From Limonium bicolor (lineage: Eukaryota > Streptophyta > Magnoliopsida > Caryophyllales > Plumbaginaceae): a DNA stretch of 64,000 nucleotides. This document shows, piece by piece, positions 31,065-43,500 of this stretch. The first letter of the stretch is position 1. Each line of letters begins with the position of its first letter. The notes beneath the pieces were generated by a model that saw only the letters and a list, made by a program, of their open reading frames with translations, had not been told where the DNA came from and did not search any database. The DNA lies in assembly GCA_023374045.1 (NCBI GenBank), contig CM041776.1, forward strand, positions 343,851,636 through 343,915,635. The letters run 5' to 3'. Made by a program: the position numbers and the translations under genes.

Positions 31065-31665
31065 CTACTTGAGCAGACCAATACCAACAAGACCTATCAG
31101 AACATACATGGCAATAACAAGGTGGGACATTTGTGACTTCAGATCAGCAACTCCTTGGTCGGCATAGTTGTGAGCTGCTTCAACTGCGTCTACCTTGTTG
31201 TAAGAGCTCTCAGTGTGGATTTTACATGTTCAAGGGTCTGCCCGTTGTTCTTTACCATATTCAGCAAGGTTCTAATTGTATTAGCGGCAGCAGTTGACCT
31301 CCCAGCCTGGGTGTTGACAATATCATTGGTACTATCGTTCGGAGTGTTGACAGCATCCCACCACTCAAAAAACCGCACGAGTTACATTTGTAAAACAGTC
31401 TACCAAAATTTTCATTTGTGTATGAAATCAAGAGCATACACCTCAGTTGGCAGTCACAGTTGATGTACCTGGTGTTAAGTTCATTTACACTACGACCACT
31501 CGAAGCTGACTGCGAAAAAATTCATCCCAAAAGGGTTACAATGACAAAGAAGAACTACACCCACAATGAACAACACAGTAGCATGAAAGAGCGATAAATT
31601 CAAGACCAAACGAAAATAAAAGCACAAATAAAAGCAATGTCACGTACACTACGTTGTGACGGCAT
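31065..31665 (-). CDS. GRF-type zinc-finger protein with C-terminal membrane helix, two frame breaks
   Basis: Exon 1 (31665-31648) encodes MPSQRS; a GTACGT...TTCGCAG intron leads to exon 2 (31509-31065). Exon 2 reads SASSGRSVNELNT, then a GRF-type finger: CDCQLR ... NENFGRLFYKC ... CG, followed by FFEWWD. The family signature is CxCG...GRRFYxC...CxFFxWxD. The last part is shifted by one base in the T6 run near 31377. A polar, probably helical stretch follows (TPNDSTNDIV ... LLNMVKNNGQTLEHVKS), then a second one-base shift near 31200, then YNKVDAVEAAHNYADQG and a hydrophobic tail (LVIAMYVLIGLVGIGLL) before the stop. GRF fingers bind nucleic acid; the membrane tail suggests anchoring. More leader exons may extend to about 31960. 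Either slightly decayed or affected by assembly indels. Confidence 0.6.
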
Positions 31666-32284
31666 CTCAGATGGTGAAAACCTCAGCCGAAAGTGGGTGG
31701 AAGTCTGAAACAAACCAAGCAGACAACGAGATGGTTCGATTACCAGACATGCAGAAGGAAATAGAACAAAAACAGGGTACTCACCACCTGGTAAATGCGG
31801 AACAAATACCACGTCGCAATCGACAGCGCAAACTACAACTGATTAACACAAATAATCCTAAGAGAAGAATGCGGGAAGGTTGGATCTTACCGTTTGAACT
31901 GGTGTTGCGGAAGAGGAAAAGATGCAAACCCTACTGTGTGCTCTGAAGACTAAAGAAGACGATGGGGTAATATGTGCGCACTGGTAATGGAGTATTTGAC
32001 ATGTGCCTGTTTCCCCCCTAAAATGAAGGGTACAATTGTCAATTCTCAAACATTTCGAACTTAAAAAACAATCTCAAAATCGAACGCATCTCTGCGAATT
32101 GTGGATGTACAGAGCCCATCTTCTTTCACGAAGAAGCTACAGAATCGCCAAGCTCAAATATTCAGCCCAGGAACGAACGGGCCCTTAATCTGTGTTGGTC
32201 TTTAGGGTTTTCTGTTGCTCCTTTCGTAGCTCAGCGATCATTTTTTCTCCCACGGCCTTAGTCCGGAGTATGTGAGTTCATTAT

Positions 32285-32934
32285 TGTGACGATCCTAAGG
32301 AGATTTGGGAGTCGCTTTATGAAAGATATGAGCACAACAATCTTGCCATCATTCATACTCTGAAACGAGATCTTACGGAAGTGAAGCAGGGTGAAGAGTC
32401 AATCGCTGCATATTTCAATCGATTGAAAAGAGTTTGGGGAGAACTCAAATTGGCTCGACCTCTTCAGTGTTGTACGTGTTCAGGCTGTTCTTGCAGCGTC
32501 AACGACAAAATCAAGAAGGCACGAGAAGAAGATAGGCTTATCCACTTCCTTATGGGATTAAATTGGGAATATATCTCCATTAGAGGACAGATTTTAGCGA
32601 TGCAAACACCCCAAGTTTAGAAAAAGCTTTCTCGCTTGTAAAGCAAGAAGAAGAACAAAGGGCAAGAGAAATCCGAAGATAAGATGCTATGTCGTTTTAC
32701 GGTCATGGAACTGGAGAGAAATCTAGGAACCCTAAAAACGGAGGTGATATGAAGAAAAAGGAGAAGAAGATTACTTGTTCCTTTTGCAAGAAAAGCGGTC
32801 ACGGCTTCGATGAATGCTATCAGAAACGCAAGTGTAATCACTGCAAGAAATCGGGGCATATTACCGCTGATTGTTATCTGTTGGGCTGGATAGTCCACAA
32901 TATTAGGTCCTCTGTCCATATTTGTTATTAGGCT
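32285..32934 (+). pseudogene. Copia gag remnant with two zinc knuckles
   Basis: Begins DDPKEIWESLYERYEHNNLA and continues as a Copia gag (UBN2-type) core: LKQGEESIAAYFNRLKRVW-like, then RLIHFLMGLNWEY. One base is shifted near 32605, after which PSLEKAFSLVKQEEEQ reads on, then a stop. A separate frame gives two tandem CCHC knuckles, CSFCKKSGHGFDEC and CNHCKKSGHITADC. No protease, integrase or RT follows. The Harbinger element may have inserted into the leader or 5' part of this element. Confidence 0.8.
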
Positions 32935-34649
32935 TAATATTTGTCATTGTTTTGGGTCCATGTATAAAGTGTAATATTGTTAAGATTCTTTCCTTATATC
33001 TTGTACCTTATATCTTGTAGAAAGTTTTATCTTTAGCTGAATAAAAGCAAGTAGTTAGTCCTTGTGTCTGTAAGCTCTTGTATTAGGGTGCATTCGGTAG
33101 GAGCATTTATCCTGCTTTTTAGAAAAAGACTTTAATTATGATAACTGTTTCAGACATTAAGGTGTTTTTTGAATTTTCTGACCCTATTAAAAATACAAGT
33201 TTACTCTCACTATTTTCATAATTTTCAAGTCATACCCATTGTCTTTCTCCTCCCGAAAGCTCCACGATTATTCTTTCTCCCTCTTTTTTTCTCTTCCTCA
33301 ATCTTTACTCACGGTAATTTTTCTTTTCGATCAGTCGATCAATACATGCCATCCTCTACTTTTTGTTGTCATTCTACTCCGCGAGGTGAAGAAGATCACA
33401 CCTACAAACGCCAAAAAAAATGGCGAAGCTAAGGAGATAAAATGAAGGTGTTCAATTCTTACAATCGGCAGTCAGAATTCCAGAATTCCATGACCCAAAC
33501 CCCAGTCCACCATGCAACCATTCTCACCTCCCATTCTGCTCGCAAACCTTAACCCCCACCTTGTCACATGCTCAGTCTACCATCAACCATTTCTTCAATT
33601 CGCTTAAATGGACCTTGAATTCCGGGGCTTCATCTTTGTAGTGCGCAGAAGGGTTCATCGTTGTTGTGCTCAACTACAATTTTAAAGGGTTCATCGTTGT
33701 TGTGCTCAACCACAATTTTTTGGTGAGTTTAATTTGATCACTGTCCTTCATCGGTTCCAAAATTTTGTAAATCAACTGACCAATAATGGTGGAGGGTTTT
33801 TTATTATCTGGACAAAATAAGATAGTTTTTATAAGGTTATTGTCGAACACCCACAACATAAAGATGTTTTTTTTTTAAATAAAGGTACCTTTATTTGGAC
33901 ATTAAAGATTAACGTTCTTAGCGAACGAACGATAACTAAGTAGAGCAATGTTGTCCTATCCAATATTATTGATGACGAAGAGAGAGACGTATGTGCAAGG
34001 GAATTAAAATGCCAGAATAAATAAATGGGTTCGGTGTATACTACTAAATTCCTTATTAACAACCACAAGGTTCTTTACTTCTACTTTTTTTTGATAAGGG
34101 AGGTTCTTTACTTCTACTACTCTTTTTTCACTTCATTTTATCACAACTTCTTTAATGTAATCACTCACCTCTTCTTTAGTGTAATCCTTTTTCCTCAGCC
34201 ACCATCGTCTGACATGTCTCCTCTACCTACCCACCCGACTCCATCTTCAGCACTACCAAACACTACCACATCTCCCTCCCTTCTCGTCATCTTTGATCTC
34301 GACTCCACACCACACATTGCTTTCCAGTCACATGTTTTACGATTCCTTAGATCTTTTTTTTTCTTTCCCCTTGCTTATCACACATCATATGGATCCAAAC
34401 AAATAGCTTTTAGAAAACATTGTTCTTGAGTTGATAATCTGGCTCACTATGGAGCTTGTTAAATTCATCATTTTGTCCTATCACTCACATCCAAATTGGC
34501 TTGTAAAAAGAAAGAAAGGACAAAATTAGAAATTGTCGATTTGTTAAACCCGGTCTAATATCCAGTCTCTCACATACATGATCCAGCTGATGTTTTTGAT
34601 GGGCTATAGCTTCACTTTTGGTGGCCCTACAACTGCATAGTGCCAAGCC
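32935..34649. other. Intergenic, nothing recognised
   Basis: AT-rich. A short direct repeat of GGGTTCATCGTTGTTGTGCT occurs near 33653 and 33688. No gene, RNA or clear transposon end. Confidence 0.5.
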
Positions 34650-35337
34650 TATATAGCCAGGGGTGGACCAATGTAGAGCGTAGTATGTCAATTGACACAC
34701 ATGCAATTCATAATAAAAACTAAAATTTATTTATATGCTATAACTATCATATTTATTTAGGTGGTTTGACACTCATGTGTTGATAAATATGAGTTGAGTT
34801 CAAATATGTTTAATGCAATTGTTTATTTCATTACAAAATATCATCAATATATATAAAATAAAGGAGTTCAAGGCTAAAGAATGACCTTAATAATAGTTGT
34901 TAATGCAATTTGTTTTAGTCCTATTATTTTAATTGTATCTTCTTTCCTCACCTAATATCATTTATTTTTTCTAATCTTGATTTATTATACACTCCCACCT
35001 TTCCACCTTTTTTATCCCTAAGAACAACAAAGGCCCTAAAGTTAATTACTTAATTTGTTGGTTAACATTTACTACTTGTCAACCTAAATTTATTCTTCTA
35101 GTTGGTTCATGAATGATGCTTTACTAACTTTGATTAAGAATAATATGTTTTTTTATTGTTTTTAAGAGTATAATTAAAATTTATCTCACTGTAGACCTTA
35201 TACTACTACTATCTATTGTCAATATGATCACAACTTCAATATAACATTATATAAAAGCTTATTTTAAACTTCAAAAATCTGAATTTATAAGTTTGACACA
35301 CCTAATTTAAAATTCTGGGTCCGTCACCGTATATAGC
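34650..35337. mobile_element. Non-autonomous hAT-like element with perfect 8-bp duplication
   Basis: TATATAGC is repeated at 34650-34657 and 35330-35337. Between them the element starts CAGGGGTGGACCA and ends TGGGTCCGTCACCG, imperfect inverted relatives that match the CAGGGGYGGACCC ends common in plant hAT elements. It is 672 bp with no ORF. Confidence 0.85.
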
Positions 35338-36119
35338 TCAGTAGCTTCCTCAGTTGCATGTAATGTAATTCCATTTGGATGGATGACGAGCTTAACCCAA
35401 CATCATTCACCAAAGTGGCAATAGAATTTCTCATCCATAGGACTTACTATAGATATGTGATATGAGTAAATCCCTTTTATTGGATGCTATGAGAACAGTA
35501 GGCGTCATTCTTTTGATAGTTTATAGACGAGTTTATTCGCTGTTCTCTCCATATGTCACATACATCAACTATCATATCAATATTTGTTCTCTCTACTTTT
35601 TCTAATTTCAGCTGACAACTGACATCAACCAGATGTATTAGCTCACAAAAAAATGGGGCCTTATTTTAACTTAACTTACCACCTTTAACCGCGATTTATT
35701 GGATGATGGCATGACCGTCCTTTTTTTACTGCATAATCAAACAGATAAACAAATTAAAGAAAATTATTTTCAGTTCCCATCATCATTTTCCTAATTTCAT
35801 TTTGTCAACAAATACTCCTCATTTGTGTGGGTAATGGCGTTTGGTAAAAGATATTTGGGCCTTAGTGTAAAATGTATTTGGGTCTTAAAGTGTAAAAGGT
35901 GTTTGGGCCTAACAGAAGACTAGGTCCAACCCTGGTAAGGGAGGTCGATAAATAACTCAATTCTTTCTTACTAAAATAACAAATTAGTACTTGTCATTCA
36001 ATGTGGCCGAAGAATTCTGTAGACAAGAAAAAAGTCGGGGGAAGCTAGCTTTCGAGCACGAAGCAGCACTGTGGCGTGTAAAGAAAGAGCAGAGGGAAGA
36101 GACGCCGGAGACTAGAAGG
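35338..36119. other. Upstream region of TAF10
   Basis: No other gene. Contains the two TTGGGCCT elements listed separately and a probable transcription start in the last 150 bp. An in-frame upstream ATG at 35991 would lengthen TAF10 by 43 residues but lacks family similarity. Confidence 0.5.
35855..35910 (+). promoter_or_regulatory. Two TTGGGCCT (site II-like) elements upstream of TAF10
   Basis: TTGGGCCT occurs at 35855-35862 and 35903-35910, about 210-265 bp before the TAF10 start codon. Paired TGGGCY elements bind TCP factors in many plant housekeeping promoters. Confidence 0.45.
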
Positions 36120-37955
36120 ATGTACCACCAGGGCCAGCCCTCTACCGACAGTCGCCACGATGACGAGGCCGCCTTATCCGAATTTCTCGCTTCTTTGATG
36201 GATTATACACCCACTGTAATTGAATTCGCTTTTCTTTGTGTCGTGCGCAAATAAGAATACGCTAGTTTACCTAACGGCTCACCGATCAAATAGTAATCAT
36301 GAGAAAGACTCGGAATTGCTAGCTCTAATCTTATTATGCTTCCTATATCTATATGCTCAGATTCCAGATGAGTTGGTGGAGCATTATCTAGGTAAGAGTG
36401 GATTTCAATGCCCAGACGTCCGATTGTGAGTATCCTGCCATTTCGCTGCTCTTTTATGCCCGCGCCCCTCTTTGTTTTCAATAGAAAAGAAATAGAACTT
36501 CCTTAATTAGTTTCTTACTATCTCTATGTGCGTCTATATTGATCATATTGGTATATATTGAGACCGGGGAAGGGTATAGAGGAGAAATAAGCTTTTGTTA
36601 ATGTGGATTATAACTGGAACTCTGAATGGCCATACGGATTGTTTTTGCCATACCCTCTCTTTTCTACTTAAGGTCTAATTGGTCTTTATCTTTGCCTTTT
36701 CTCAGGACGAGACTGGTCGCAGTTGCCACTCAGAAATTCATTTCCGAAGTTGCAACTGATGCTCTTCAGTACGTTTTACCAATCAAATTTTCTATTACCC
36801 TGTAACTACTAGTAAATTATTCCCAACTTGAAACTTGTTTTAACACAGGATTAAGTTCTCGTAGCATAGATGTTTTTCTTACAGAGTTGCTGCAAAAACA
36901 ACTAACTTGAAACTTGTTTAAACATTAAGATCTCATAGTGGAGATAGTTTTCTTACAAAGTTAACTGATAAGGATATGATTCCCTGTCCATGAGCAACTG
37001 ATGACTATTTATTAGTTTTGTGGAAGACACTATTGTTCTCAAATAAGGCTGATATATCGTGCACATAGTGTTGGCGGGGTGGGCCTAAAACTTTGCTCTC
37101 ACATTTCTTGTCTCTTGATTTAGAATGACGAAGTCTGTACATGAATGGTGCTCTGGATTTTTTTGCTTCCATATTTGCACGTGATGGTTGTTTGTGAACC
37201 GTGCTTGTCAAATTTGTTTCATTTGGTACTTATGTAGTGACTGATGGTCATTTAAGCACAAGCGTATTTGATTCAAGCTTGTGGCTTCAGCTTTTTCTTT
37301 TCCAAACATTATTCCTTTCCAGATGAAAATGCTTGCGAATTGAATGTACAGGCATTGCAGGGCTAGGCAGTCGTCTATAGTTAAGGACAAAAAAGATAAG
37401 CAGCAAAAGGTACTGCTTGGTTGAATTGAAAAACTAAACGTTAAACATGGTTCTCTTTCCTCTGTAATGAATTTGTCTCCTTGTCTATATTTCTTGCTTG
37501 ACCTTTTTACCACAGGATAAGCGATTGATCTTGACAATGGAAGATTTATCCAAAGCACTTCGAGAGGTAAGAGTTAGGGCATTGCTTGGAAAGTTAATCA
37601 GATTCTCTGTTATAAAATACTGATCATTGTGTTGCAGCAATATGACCATGCAAACAATGTGATAAGTATTAAAACGATGTCCTCATGCGCCAAATATTTC
37701 TATCATATACTTTCTCAGTATCTGTAGATCAGTTTAGTTGTTTGGTTTGGGGATTCAGAAACTGTTAGTAATTGTACAATACACATGCTCCCTCCATATA
37801 TGTGCAATTGTGACTGTGGCCTGACCTTGACTTGGTTTTTCTGCTTTGTGTGTAATCTGTACTATGTGGGACAGTATGGAGTGAACCTGAAGCACCAAGA
37901 GTACTTTGCTGATAGCCCTATGACTGGGATGGATCCTTCCTCGAGAGAGGAGTGA
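36120..37955 (+). CDS. TAF10: TFIID subunit TAF10
   Basis: Six exons: 36120-36215, 36361-36425, 36706-36768, 37352-37409, 37516-37566, 37875-37955, all with GT-AG borders and agreeing phases; 137 residues, close to the Arabidopsis protein (134). TAF10 is a histone-fold subunit shared by TFIID and SAGA and helps recruit RNA polymerase II. The protein reads AALSEFLASLMDYTPT / IPDELVEHYLGKSGFQCPD / TRLVAVATQKFISEVATDAL / QQKDKRLILTMEDLSKALRE / YGVNLKHQEYFADSP, which is the conserved TAFII30 domain almost end to end. The start at MYHQGQPSTDSR is preferred because plant TAF10 begins with a short polar leader before the Ala-Leu-Ser/Thr-Glu-Phe helix. No frame break is seen, so it is probably functional. 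Confidence 0.96.
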
Positions 37956-38692
37956 TGAGGTGTTTATTATTTTCCTCAAGATGTTGGCATGCTTGTTTAG
38001 ATGGGGTAGACAGTGCAGTTGATATAATTAAGCTAATGCGTCAGATTTTGTTCAAGTTTTTAGATTCCAGTGTTTTCAGATCTTAGCTCTGAAGGCTTGA
38101 TCTTGAGCATTGTGTGCGAAAACCGAATTGGAATCAATGGGGATCAGGTCACATAATTATAATATCATTGCGTTGTTTGGTTGTAAACTCTGGATAGGAG
38201 GTAAAAAAAAAGCTAACTTATAAACATGGTGATTGCGTTCTCTTTCTTTTTTTTTAACAAGGCTAGTGGCAGTTTTTTCCCGCATGTCTTCCTCCAGTCC
38301 TTATGTATTTCTTGTTTCAGGAATTACATAGAGAAGATAGAACGATATGACTGCAAATTAGGGATTTATTTGTCGTTTTTTTTGCAATCTTTGAACCCTA
38401 AACTTTAAAATTAAACTCGCAATAGGTAGTGGTACTCATAGTGTGTTGGCAGATTGAGCTGCAAATGCTGATTAGTGTTTACTGCTCCCAACGTCAGAAG
38501 TTAGCAATTTGTTATGTGGCTTCAGTGGTCATCGTGGTGGGAAACTGTTGTGTTGGTGGTTCGTGTAATCTCCAGTTTCCCCACTTCTTTTACTTGCCTT
38601 TGATAGTAAGTGTTGGATACCCTCTCGCTCTTTGAGGTTGCCTCTGGGTGGCAAGACTAATAATCAACAGCTTCTCATAGTAGGCTTATAGT
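37956..38692. other. 3' flank of TAF10
   Basis: Likely 3' UTR followed by intergenic DNA. No frame or repeat of note. Confidence 0.5.
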
Positions 38693-39237
38693 ACTTTTTA
38701 TTAGGGGTGAGCATTCGGTTCCGGTTATTCGGTTATAACCGAGAATCGAAATTATTTTGGTTTTTTTTAACCGAAATTTTTAACCGTTTCATTTTTAAAA
38801 AATTTCGGTTATTCGGGTAGAACCGAAATATTATTCGGTTCGGTTTTCGGTTCCAGGGTTGGGTAATTCGGTTTACCCGAATAACCGAATTACATATATG
38901 GAAAATATTGGTTAATTCGGTTCCTTTTTATAATTCGGTTCTTTCTGTAGTTCGGTTCCTTTTTATAATTAGGTTTCTTTTTAAAAATTGGTTATTTTTT
39001 ACAATTTTGGTTCTTTTTTATAATTCGGTTATTTCTTATAGTTCAGTTCTAACTGAATTTAATTCGGTTTTTGGTTCCAGCCTTAAAAAAAATTCGGTAA
39101 TTCGGTTCTCGGTTAATTCGGTTTTTAGACTGAAATTTGGTTATTCGGGTAGAATCGAAAAAAACCAAAAACCGAACTTTTTCCTTAATTCAGTTTTCAG
39201 GTAGAATGGAAAAACTGAATGTTCGCCCCACTTTTTA
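38693..39237. mobile_element. hAT-like non-autonomous element made of GGTTCGGTT-type repeats
   Basis: ACTTTTTA is repeated at 38693-38700 and 39230-39237. The element begins TTAGGGGTGAGCATTCGGTT and its other end, inverted, reads GGGGCGAACATTCAGTT. The interior is dense in AATTCGGTT, ATTCGGTTA and their complements. Non-coding. The 8-bp duplication and GGGGTG-type tips fit hAT. Confidence 0.75.
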
Positions 39238-40527
39238 TCAGCGTCCATCTATGATCGATTGAAAGGTTTCATGTATATTTTTAAAAAAGAAGCTACATTT
39301 AATAGCTGAGCTAGCAACTACGTAAACAATTATGATTATTTGATGGATTTCAAAATTAAAATCTATAATCACTTGGGGAGGTGGTCCATGTACATGTCGA
39401 TTCGATATTCTTGTCCCGGTGCACTTAATAATAATCCATTCATATTACTTGTGTCTCGTATTGACCCTAGCCCTAGCTAGTAGCCATGGCCAAACGGGTG
39501 GGTCCATTAGAGAATTGAGCCACTCATTATTTTCCGTATATGTGATTTAATATTTCAGCGAGTGATTTCACCTAACTTATTTTGATGTGAAAGTACCAAG
39601 AAATTTCTTTAAAATCGTGTGAAGAGAGTTCTCATTGCAAATTTATTGTGACCGCCGGAGACGCTGCTGCGTTCGGACGACCGTTTTTGGGTTGTTTTGG
39701 GTGTGATCTCCATGTGGGTCCTATGTTCTATTCCAATAATATACTGTCACATATAAAATAATCATAAAATAGCCAGATCAAAAGTGAATTGTGGATGTGA
39801 TAAATTCAAAAGACATACGTGGACGTTGAAGTGCATGCAATGCTTAAGTGTATGCTCGGACTTGTACGAATGCAAATGTATAAGATATTTTATAGTAGTA
39901 TAAAGAATGAAATGGTACTGGCATCTGTGTCAAAAATTGGACATACATATACATATGAACTAACGCGTAAATATGAAATAAAAAAAATGTATTAAAATAA
40001 ATGTTAGCTAGTTATTTTTTTAAATAGAATAATATAATATGAAATTAATTAATAATTGAGGTTAGGTGATGAAAAAGAAACGATCACAGGTGTCCAAATA
40101 TTAATAGTTAAACTTCATACTTAGTATTTTATACACTGTAAATATTTACTTTTACAAATAATTAATTAGGTAAGTTATAATATAATGACACATTGAACAT
40201 GGGATGATCAATGAATTTTCCTTCACACAACAAAATACACTACCTAGTTTTATTTGTGCTATCTTGTTGTTGACGTATTGGACCTGGTCATTTGAGTTGA
40301 CCTTTCAAGTGATAGACTGAGGATTGCAACAAGATGGTGTCAGCCGACGACTATCCCCGCCTTGATTTGTTCGTATGTCTGACTTTCAAGAAGCCTATAT
40401 TTAATGGTCCCAGTTTTCGGGAATGATGCTGCCTGATTGTTGAATGACAAATTAAGTCGTCTAGACGATAAAAGAAAAGAGATCCTCTATCCCATACAAA
40501 AAAGAAAGAAAGAAGCTGATTAAAGGA
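39238..40527. other. Upstream region of GLR-A
   Basis: No gene seen. The part from about 39556 to 40312 is duplicated near the right edge of the window (see the next entry). Confidence 0.55.
39556..40312. repeat. Segmental duplication, copy 1 (GLR-A upstream flank)
   Basis: GAGTGATTTCACCTAACTTA, GATGTGAAAGTACC, CAAATTTATTGTGACCGCCG, AAAAAGAAACGATCACA and GACGTATTGGACCTGGTCAT all recur in the same order at 60830-62811 and 63855-63965, there separated by extra insertions. It is evidence that the GLR upstream region was copied with the gene. Confidence 0.9.
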
Positions 40528-43500
40528 ATGATTATTAAACATAAACATAATACAATTGATAGAACTACTACCGGTGGTAGCTATGGTGAAGCATCGTTGA
40601 CGCTCTTCTGTAGCCGATTGCTCTGGGCACTGCTACCAGTACTCGTATTGTTCAATCAAACAGCAGTATTTGCATTTCACGACGAAGAAGTGAAAGTCGG
40701 TGTGGTGGTGAACACCGAGGCTGAGCTAGGGAAGATAGCGCTCGGTGCCATCAATATTTCACTGTCCGACTTCTACTCCGCCGGCGGGGCTGGGGAAAAG
40801 TATAAGACCAGGCTTGTTCTTCATGTTCGTGATTCTCCAAACAATGATGTTGTTGCTTCTGCTGATGCTGGTACGTATGATGATTCGTTTCCCCATTCTT
40901 TTTTCTTTTCTTCTTGCTAGCTCTTTGATCTTAATTTCATGCGTACGTGTGGTTAGAAATTAATAGTATATTTGATGCCTATATGCAGTCATAGCTTCGT
41001 TAATTTCCCACCTCATTTGGTGAATGTGGGGTTTAGGTTGTTTACGGCCAATTAATTGATGCCGCGCGCAAACTATACCATATCACGAAGAATATGATTA
41101 ATAACTTCATCATGATACTAGGTTTGACGTAACCCAATAGTTTGACCAAGTTATCTTTATTAATTAAGTTTTAATTATTCTAAGTATCACAAGTAGAATG
41201 AAAAATATATATGGCATTTAAATGGGGATATACACACATTCTCTCAAATCCTATCCTCCTGCTAGCTACCTAGTAATAAGATAACTGGTTTGACCAGTTT
41301 GTTTGGATTGACTGCCTAAGGGAGCCATATAAATTATACACAAAGATCCTCCAATCTTGCTGGTGATGTTGATTTTTATTTTTGGATGGTCAAGGGCGAG
41401 GTTGATTGCAGTTCGGCTGACATTTGACTTTGACCAAGCACGGATTCATGATTTACCAATTTACTAGTACAATATTTTGAAAAGTAGTTCAAGGCCATAG
41501 TTAATGGAGTAAAATCAAAATGATCATTGCATCATATTTTAGATCGACACTTTTGTTTGATAATCACATATCTCATATAAAACTTTTGTTTGATTTACCA
41601 ATTTACATTCTCATTAAATTGATATATGTCATATAAAACTTTTACAGCTCTGGACCTCATTAAAAATGAGCAAGTGGTGGCTATTATTGGGCCAGAAACA
41701 TCACAAGAAGCCAAATTCATCATTAATCTTGGAGATAAGGCCCAAGTACCCATAATCTCATACTCCGCCTCTAGTCCACATCTTTCTTCCATTGCTAACA
41801 ACAGCAACTACTTCATTCAAGCAACACAAAACGATTCAGCTCAAGTCCAAGCCATAACATCTATCATACAAGCCTTTGGTTGGAGGCAAGTCGTTCCTAT
41901 CTATGTAAACGATGAGTTTGGAGGTGGATTTATCCCATTCCTAACAGACGCACTACAACAGAAGGGGATACACATCCCTTACCGGAGCTTCATCACATCA
42001 TCTTCGACTGATGACCAGATTGAAGCTGAGCTCTACAAGCTCAAGTCGATGGAATCAAGGGTATTTATAGTTCACATGGAATCATCTCTTGGGATCAGAT
42101 TTTTTGCAAAGGCTACAGAGATAGGGATGGTAGGTAAAGACTATGTTTGGATTGTTACTAGCGGGATTGGAAATGGGTTGGATGATTTGAGTGCAGTTGA
42201 ACTGCGTTGCATGCAAGGAGTTGTTGGGGTAAGGACTAATGTGATAAAAGATACTTGGAGAGTAAAAGATTTTGAGGGTCGGTGGAAAAGGAAGTTCATG
42301 AAAGAACATCCAGGAGAGCTGAACTACCCCAAGATGAATGTGTATGGACTCTGGGCTTATGATGTAGTTGAAGCCTTGGCTAGAGCAGTGGAGAAAGTTG
42401 GGGGTGGTTCAAATATCACATTTCGTTTAACAAGTAATAATAGTGATCAACATAGCCTTTTTCGTTGGAAAGTCGCTTGCAGGTCCGAAGTTACTCATGG
42501 AGTTGGGAAGAACAAAATTTAATGGTCTAAGTGGGAAATTCAAGCTGATTGATGGTATACTTGAATCATCAACACTGGAGATTGTGAATGTGATTGGGAA
42601 TGGAGAGAAAACCGTTGGATTTTGGACACCTTCGTATGGGCTTGCTAAGGATTTGGATTCTAAATTAAACAAAAGAAGTTCAATCCTTAAAGAGAATCTA
42701 GGTTTGATTATATGGCCAGGGGACTCGACAAGCCCACCAAAAGGTTGGGTGCAACCTGTGAACAATCAGAAGAAATTAAAAGTTTTGGTTCCTGTGAAGC
42801 ATGGGTTTACCCAATTTGTTGGCGTTAGTACAAATCCAAGCACGAATGACACCAAGATCACTGGCTACTGCATTGATATTTTTGATGCTGTTATGGAATC
42901 TCTTCCATATCCAGTATCCTATGAGTATGTTCCACTTACAACGCATGATAGAAAACCTACGAAGTCATACGATGAGTTAATCACACAAGTTTATCTCCAG
43001 GTAATAATATACATTACCTGCATGCAATTGCATTTATTACTATTATTTCAAGAACTAAACTTTACAAACTAATTAAATATTTCATATTTTTGGGGTTGTT
43101 TTATGTTACAGAAAGCTGATATCGTAGTTGGAGATACCACCATAGTTGCAAATAGATCATTGTATGTCGACTTCACTTTGCCATACACTGAATCAGGGGT
43201 GAACATGCTTGTGCCCATCAAGGATAACAACGCCAAGAAAGCACTGATCTTCTTAAGGCCCTTGTCTTGGGATCTATGGGTTGCAAGTTTTTGTTTCTTT
43301 GTATTCATTGCATTTACAATATGGGTTCTTGAGCATAGAATCAATCCACATTTTCGAGGTCCCCCTAGATATCAAGCTGGCACAAGTCTCTACTATTCCT
43401 TCTCAACAATGGTCTTCTCCAACAGTAAGTGTACATATATATATATCAAGTAACTAAATTAATTATCATATTCATACCAATATAGCTAACTTGTGCAACT

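Larger units (their letters stand above)
23486..32184. mobile_element. Complete PIF/Harbinger DNA transposon with accessory genes
   Basis: 8.7 kb bounded by inverted repeats GGGGCCGTTCGTTCCTGGGC (left) and, read inward, GGGCCCGTTCGTTCCTGGGC (right): 19 of 20 positions agree. The 3-bp direct repeat TTA flanks it (23483-23485, 32185-32187), as expected for this superfamily. Inside on the plus strand are a Myb/SANT-like gene, a second ORF and a DDE transposase; on the minus strand are a serine-rich ORF and a GRF zinc-finger gene. Transposase and Myb-like frames are open, so autonomy is plausible. Confidence 0.95.

Noticed and set aside
34025..34429. 134-codon phenylalanine-rich frame
   Set aside because: Low complexity from T-rich DNA; no start context, domain or splice support.
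35991..36119. N-terminal extension of TAF10 from an upstream in-frame ATG
   Set aside because: The extra 43 residues have no counterpart in plant TAF10; the start at 36120 gives the usual length.
38908..39204. 98-codon frame NSVFR/FYNSV repeats
   Set aside because: Translation of the AATTCGGTT repeat of a hAT-like element.
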